A stretch of 9,059 bases of DNA from an uncultured Clostridia bacterium. GTDB taxonomy: Bacteria > Bacillota > Clostridia > Oscillospirales > Acutalibacteraceae. Within the stretch, counting starts at the first letter, position 1, and every line of letters starts with the position of its first letter. The notes beneath the pieces were generated by a model. It was not told the DNA's origin, searched no databases, and saw only the letters and a program-made list of their open reading frames with translations. The position numbers and the translations under genes were made by a program. This document shows, piece by piece, positions 7,609 to 9,059 of this stretch. Location: assembly GCA_947624755.1 (NCBI GenBank), contig CANQLQ010000063.1, positions 1-9,059 on the forward strand. Direction: 5' to 3'.

Positions 7609-8115
7609 TTATTTGTTATCCGAAGCAGCTTCGGAGACTGAATCCATATTTTCAATTATTTGCTCTACGCTTTGGGAACTTTTTTCTTCTTTAAAATCCG
7701 CATCGTCAATTTTTATGATTTTTTTCATTATTCTTATAAGCTCTTTTGTGTCCTCTTCTCCGAGCTTATCAAAAACATTTACGGCGTGCTGATATACTTC
7801 ACTGTTTGCAAGAGTAACCCAGTCTTTGCCTTTTTCGGTGATTTTGACCGTAACTCTTCTTTTGTCACGTCCGTTGCCTGCTCTTACGACCAGCTTTTTG
7901 ATTTCAAGCGAACGCAAAATAGCCGCAATTCTCGGAGCGGAAACATCAAGCGCCTGTACAAGCTCACTCGGGGTGCTTTCCCCTCCGATAGAATTAAGAT
8001 GTGAAAGAAGAAAGTTTTCGCCTTTGAGGTAAAGCTGGAAGTCAATCATAGCTTTAACGCGGTTCATGCTTGCAAAAGTGTTTATTATATCAGAAAGCAA
8101 TTCTTCCTTTTTCAT
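7609..8115 (-). CDS. MarR-family transcriptional regulator
   Basis: The 168-residue protein has the MarR winged helix-turn-helix: an N-terminal dimerisation helix (about 5-30), a first HTH helix (about 48-56, TPSELVQAL), a recognition helix (about 59-71, SAPRIAAILRSLE), and a wing (about 75-95) with the conserved D-x-R dipeptide region GRDKRR at 82-87, followed by ITEKG. A C-terminal helix (about 118-136) completes the dimer interface. The last 30 or so residues are acidic and Ser-rich, longer than usual for MarR. No Cys is present, so Cys-based redox sensing is unlikely. Such proteins usually repress their own operon and release DNA on binding a small ligand. It is first in the operon, directly after a promoter and repeated TTAATTA motifs, which fits autoregulation of the transporter module. 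An AAAGGAAAG ribosome binding site precedes the ATG by 5 nt. Confidence 0.92.
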   Translation of the reverse strand: MKKEELLSDIINTFASMNRVKAMIDFQLYLKGENFLLSHLNSIGGESTPSELVQALDVSAPRIAAILRSLEIKKLVVRAGNGRDKRRVTVKITEKGKDWVTLANSEVYQHAVNVFDKLGEEDTKELIRIMKKIIKIDDADFKEEKSSQSVEQIIENMDSVSEAASDNK

Positions 8116-8128
8116 TAGGACTTTCCTT

Positions 8129-8177
8129 TCAAGTAATTAACAACTCAAATAATTAACAACATTAACTATGTAATTAA
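8129..8177 (-). promoter_or_regulatory. Candidate MarR operator: repeated TTAATTA motifs in the leader
   Basis: A 16-nt unit occurs twice in tandem at 8129-8144 and 8145-8160 (+ strand tcaagtaattaacaac and tcaaataattaacaac, one mismatch). Each copy centres on TAATTAA. A third TAATTAA lies at 8171-8177, and ATTAA/TTAAT half-sites at 8161-8178 form a loose inverted repeat. All lie between the predicted transcription start and the ribosome binding site of the regulator gene, where a bound repressor would block transcription. AT-richness raises the chance of coincidental motifs, but the 15/16 tandem match is hard to explain that way. Confidence 0.5.
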
Positions 8178-8188
8178 TACTGTTAGGT

Positions 8189-8217
8189 ACTATAGCACAA
8201 TAACGGTGCAATGTCAA
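8189..8217 (-). promoter_or_regulatory. Sigma-A promoter of the MarR/transporter operon
   Basis: On the minus strand, TTGACA (8212-8217) and TATAGT (8189-8194) are separated by 17 nt, with a TGn extended -10 directly before TATAGT. Transcription should start near 8182, leaving a leader of about 65 nt that contains the candidate operators. A promoter this close to consensus is typical of a unit that is held off by a repressor. Confidence 0.87.
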
Positions 8218-8416
8218 GAGAAAAATGATTAAATTTTAATAAACTGCACAAATTATTTTTATGTATTTTGTTTAAATTGTTGCATTTCAGTGGATATTGC
8301 CATAATTTGTTATAGGGCTGATTTTATTAAAATAAGACAAATAGCGGTTGGGATTTTTAGTGTCGGGCAAGCAAGACGGTGCGATACCTGATTATAATCG
8401 GTGATTAGTGTAAAGG
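8218..8416. other. AT-rich intergenic stretch with small palindromes, no gene seen
   Basis: No credible coding frame or RNA gene was found on either strand. The stretch contains ATTTTATTAAAAT (8321-8333), the palindrome GATTATAATC (8390-8399) and TAATC-GGT-GATTA (8395-8407). These could be protein-binding sites or chance AT palindromes. Confidence 0.4.
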
Positions 8417-8450
8417 TTAAGCGGTGCAGACCGATCTCTGCACCGCTTAA
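8417..8450 (-). terminator. Perfect 14-bp hairpin after the surface-protein gene, probable terminator
   Basis: TTAAGCGGTGCAGA (8417-8430) is exactly inverted at 8437-8450 around a 6-nt loop. It lies 28 bp after the stop codon of the Cys-rich surface protein. On the minus strand the stem is followed by CCTTTACAC, which is a poor U-tract, although the base of the stem is itself TTAA. The stem is strong, so termination or transcript 3'-end protection is likely, but the weak tail lowers confidence. Confidence 0.6.
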
Positions 8451-8478
8451 TATCTATAGGTTCAAATTATATAAGAAC

Positions 8479-9059
8479 TTAAAAGAATGTGCCAACCCAG
8501 TGATATTTACCGCATTTGCAAACAGGGTTAATTCCGAAGAGCTTCCAGAGTACAACATAAATCTTGAAGAATATCTTCCAGATTTTGCCTGTTCTGTGGC
8601 AAATACAATCGCACTTCTGTGGATCTACAGGGATTTTGTGACCGCAGTTATCGCAGTAACCGTCGCCGTCTCTGTCAACGTGTTTATGGTTCGGGTCTGA
8701 AGGATCAGCCGGATCAAATGGATCTGACGGATCTGACGGGTCAGATGGGTCTGACGGGTCTGAAGGATCTGATGGGTCTGACGGGTCTGAAGGATCTGAT
8801 GGGTCTGACGGATCAGATGGATCTGACGGATCTGACGGGTCTGAAGGATCTGAAGGATCTGAAGGATCTGACGGGTCTGAAGGATCTGACGGATCTGTCG
8901 GTTTTGTTCCCATGTCTTCGCCGCAAATGTCACATTTGCCGTCGCCGTCTTTGTCTTCGTGGTCACTCATCTTTTCGCCGCAAACATCACATTTGTGGTC
9001 GTTATTTGAATCTTCGTGATCGCTCATCTTTTCGCCGCATACGTCACATTTGTGGTCGT
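8479..9059 (-). CDS. Putative cell-surface protein with Cys-rich repeats, D-P-S linker and Cys/His C-terminal module (5' end outside window)
   Basis: The frame is open to the right edge (9059) and stops at 8479-8481. The ATG at 9025-9027 is internal, because the preceding codons continue the same repeat. Numbering from that Met, the visible part holds CDVCG/CDICG units at 57-bp spacing, a low-complexity run of nineteen D-P-S triplets (45-101) followed by D-P-F, D-P-A, D-P-S and D-P-N, another D-x-DGDG-x-C-D-x-C-G unit (118-129), then C139-x-C-x-C143-H144, an aromatic/basic hydrophobic stretch (147-165) and C170-x-C-G-x-x-H176. The D-x-DGDG loops resemble calcium-binding loops, and the CxxC pairs could bind zinc or form disulfides; both are inferences. 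The Asp/Pro linker looks like an extended wall-spanning spacer. No LPxTG motif is present. The N-terminal function is not visible. I infer an exported surface protein. Confidence 0.75.
   Translation of the reverse strand, partial: DHKCDVCGEKMSDHEDSNNDHKCDVCGEKMSDHEDKDGDGKCDICGEDMGTKPTDPSDPSDPSDPSDPSDPSDPSDPSDPSDPSDPSDPSDPSDPSDPSDPSDPSDPSDPSDPFDPADPSDPNHKHVDRDGDGYCDNCGHKIPVDPQKCDCICHRTGKIWKIFFKIYVVLWKLFGINPVCKCGKYHWVGTFF
8500..8616 (-). other. C-terminal Cys/His module flanking a hydrophobic WK-x-x-F...WKLFG segment
   Basis: This encodes C-x-C-x-C-H, a Gly, about 20 aromatic, aliphatic and Lys residues ending in WKLFG, then C-x-C-G-x-x-H. I recall similar C-termini on unrelated large clostridial surface proteins, but could not check this here. 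The layout suggests a small metal-binding knuckle closing over an amphipathic membrane- or wall-binding helix. That function is inference. Confidence 0.5.
8689..8895 (-). repeat. 9-bp tandem repeats encoding D-P-x triplets
   Basis: Twenty-three triplet units (D-P-S nineteen times, then D-P-F, D-P-A, D-P-S, D-P-N) are encoded by 9-bp repeats that vary at synonymous positions (GAT/GAC; CCT, CCG, CCC-like and CCA forms; TCA/TCT). A higher-order 27-bp unit is present in exact tandem at 8744-8770 and 8771-8797, with a partial third copy from 8798. This indicates recent slippage or unequal crossing-over in that part. Confidence 0.9.
8911..9059 (-). repeat. 57-bp tandem repeats encoding Cys-rich 19-residue units
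   Basis: Units start at 8911, 8968 and 9025, exactly 57 bp apart; the last one runs off the window. Each encodes a (H/G)-K-C-D-(V/I)-C-G-E core followed by a Met and an Asp/His-rich spacer. The two right-hand units are nearly identical over the core DNA, and the left one has diverged to the D-G-D-G-K-C form. More copies probably lie beyond 9059. Confidence 0.85.

Noticed and set aside
7651..8032. Two plus-strand frames opposite the MarR gene
   Set aside because: They are antisense shadows of a gene with a recognisable winged-helix sequence and its own promoter and ribosome binding site.
8391..8419. Second minus-strand promoter (TTAACC-18-TATAAT) ahead of the MarR operon
   Set aside because: The -10 lies inside a simple AT palindrome, the -35 is poor with 18-nt spacing, and a much better promoter lies at 8189-8217.
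8401..8700. Plus-strand frame opposite the surface-protein 3' end
   Set aside because: It starts inside the intergenic hairpin region and is antisense to the Cys/His module, whose motifs clearly fix the minus frame as the coding one.
8702..8895. Possible CRISPR array
   Set aside because: The repeats are 9 bp, contiguous, in frame and code for D-P-S; there are no spacers.
8625..8966. Minus-strand frame rich in R-Q-I-L-Q-T repeats
   Set aside because: It is only the shifted reading of the 9-bp D-P-S repeats and has no independent start signal.

Overview
All five genes lie on the minus strand, so transcription runs from high to low coordinates. Moderate GC with AT-rich intergenic gaps, strong AGGAGG-type ribosome binding sites, consensus sigma-A promoters, a Gram-positive FtsX-type ABC transporter and a Cys-rich surface protein with a D-P-S linker together suggest a low-to-mid-GC Firmicute. 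A gut or rumen clostridium of the Ruminococcaceae/Oscillospiraceae type is most likely. This is inferred from style; there is no rRNA or phylogenetic marker in the window.

Region 1 (8417-9059) is the 3' end of a gene for a putative surface protein. It has 19-residue Cys-rich repeats, a run of nineteen D-P-S triplets, and a C-terminal module with Cys/His clusters on both sides of an aromatic hydrophobic segment. A 14-bp perfect hairpin follows its stop codon.

Region 2 (2097-8217) is a complete transcription unit: a consensus promoter with repeated TTAATTA motifs in its leader, a MarR-family regulator, an 887-residue membrane-anchored extracellular protein, a 911-residue fused ATPase/FtsX permease, and an intrinsic terminator. 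The 887-residue protein matches no family I recognise. Its ectodomain consists of two diverged copies of one long unit. Spacing is tight (25 bp, then 2 bp), so the three products probably work together: the regulator senses something and controls both itself and a transporter with a dedicated extracellular partner. This module is the best candidate in the window for an undescribed system.

Region 3 (1-1844) is a metabolic operon. A perfect TTGACA-17-TATAAT promoter drives a class III PLP-dependent aminotransferase related to glutamate-1-semialdehyde aminomutase, followed by a class II aldolase that runs off the left edge. The pairing suggests carbonyl or amino-sugar type chemistry, but the substrate cannot be read from the sequence.

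Between regions 2 and 3 sits a 135-bp non-coding element with 23-nt imperfect terminal inverted repeats (1948-2082). It resembles a MITE or other dispersed palindromic repeat, and further copies of its terminal motif lie beside it.
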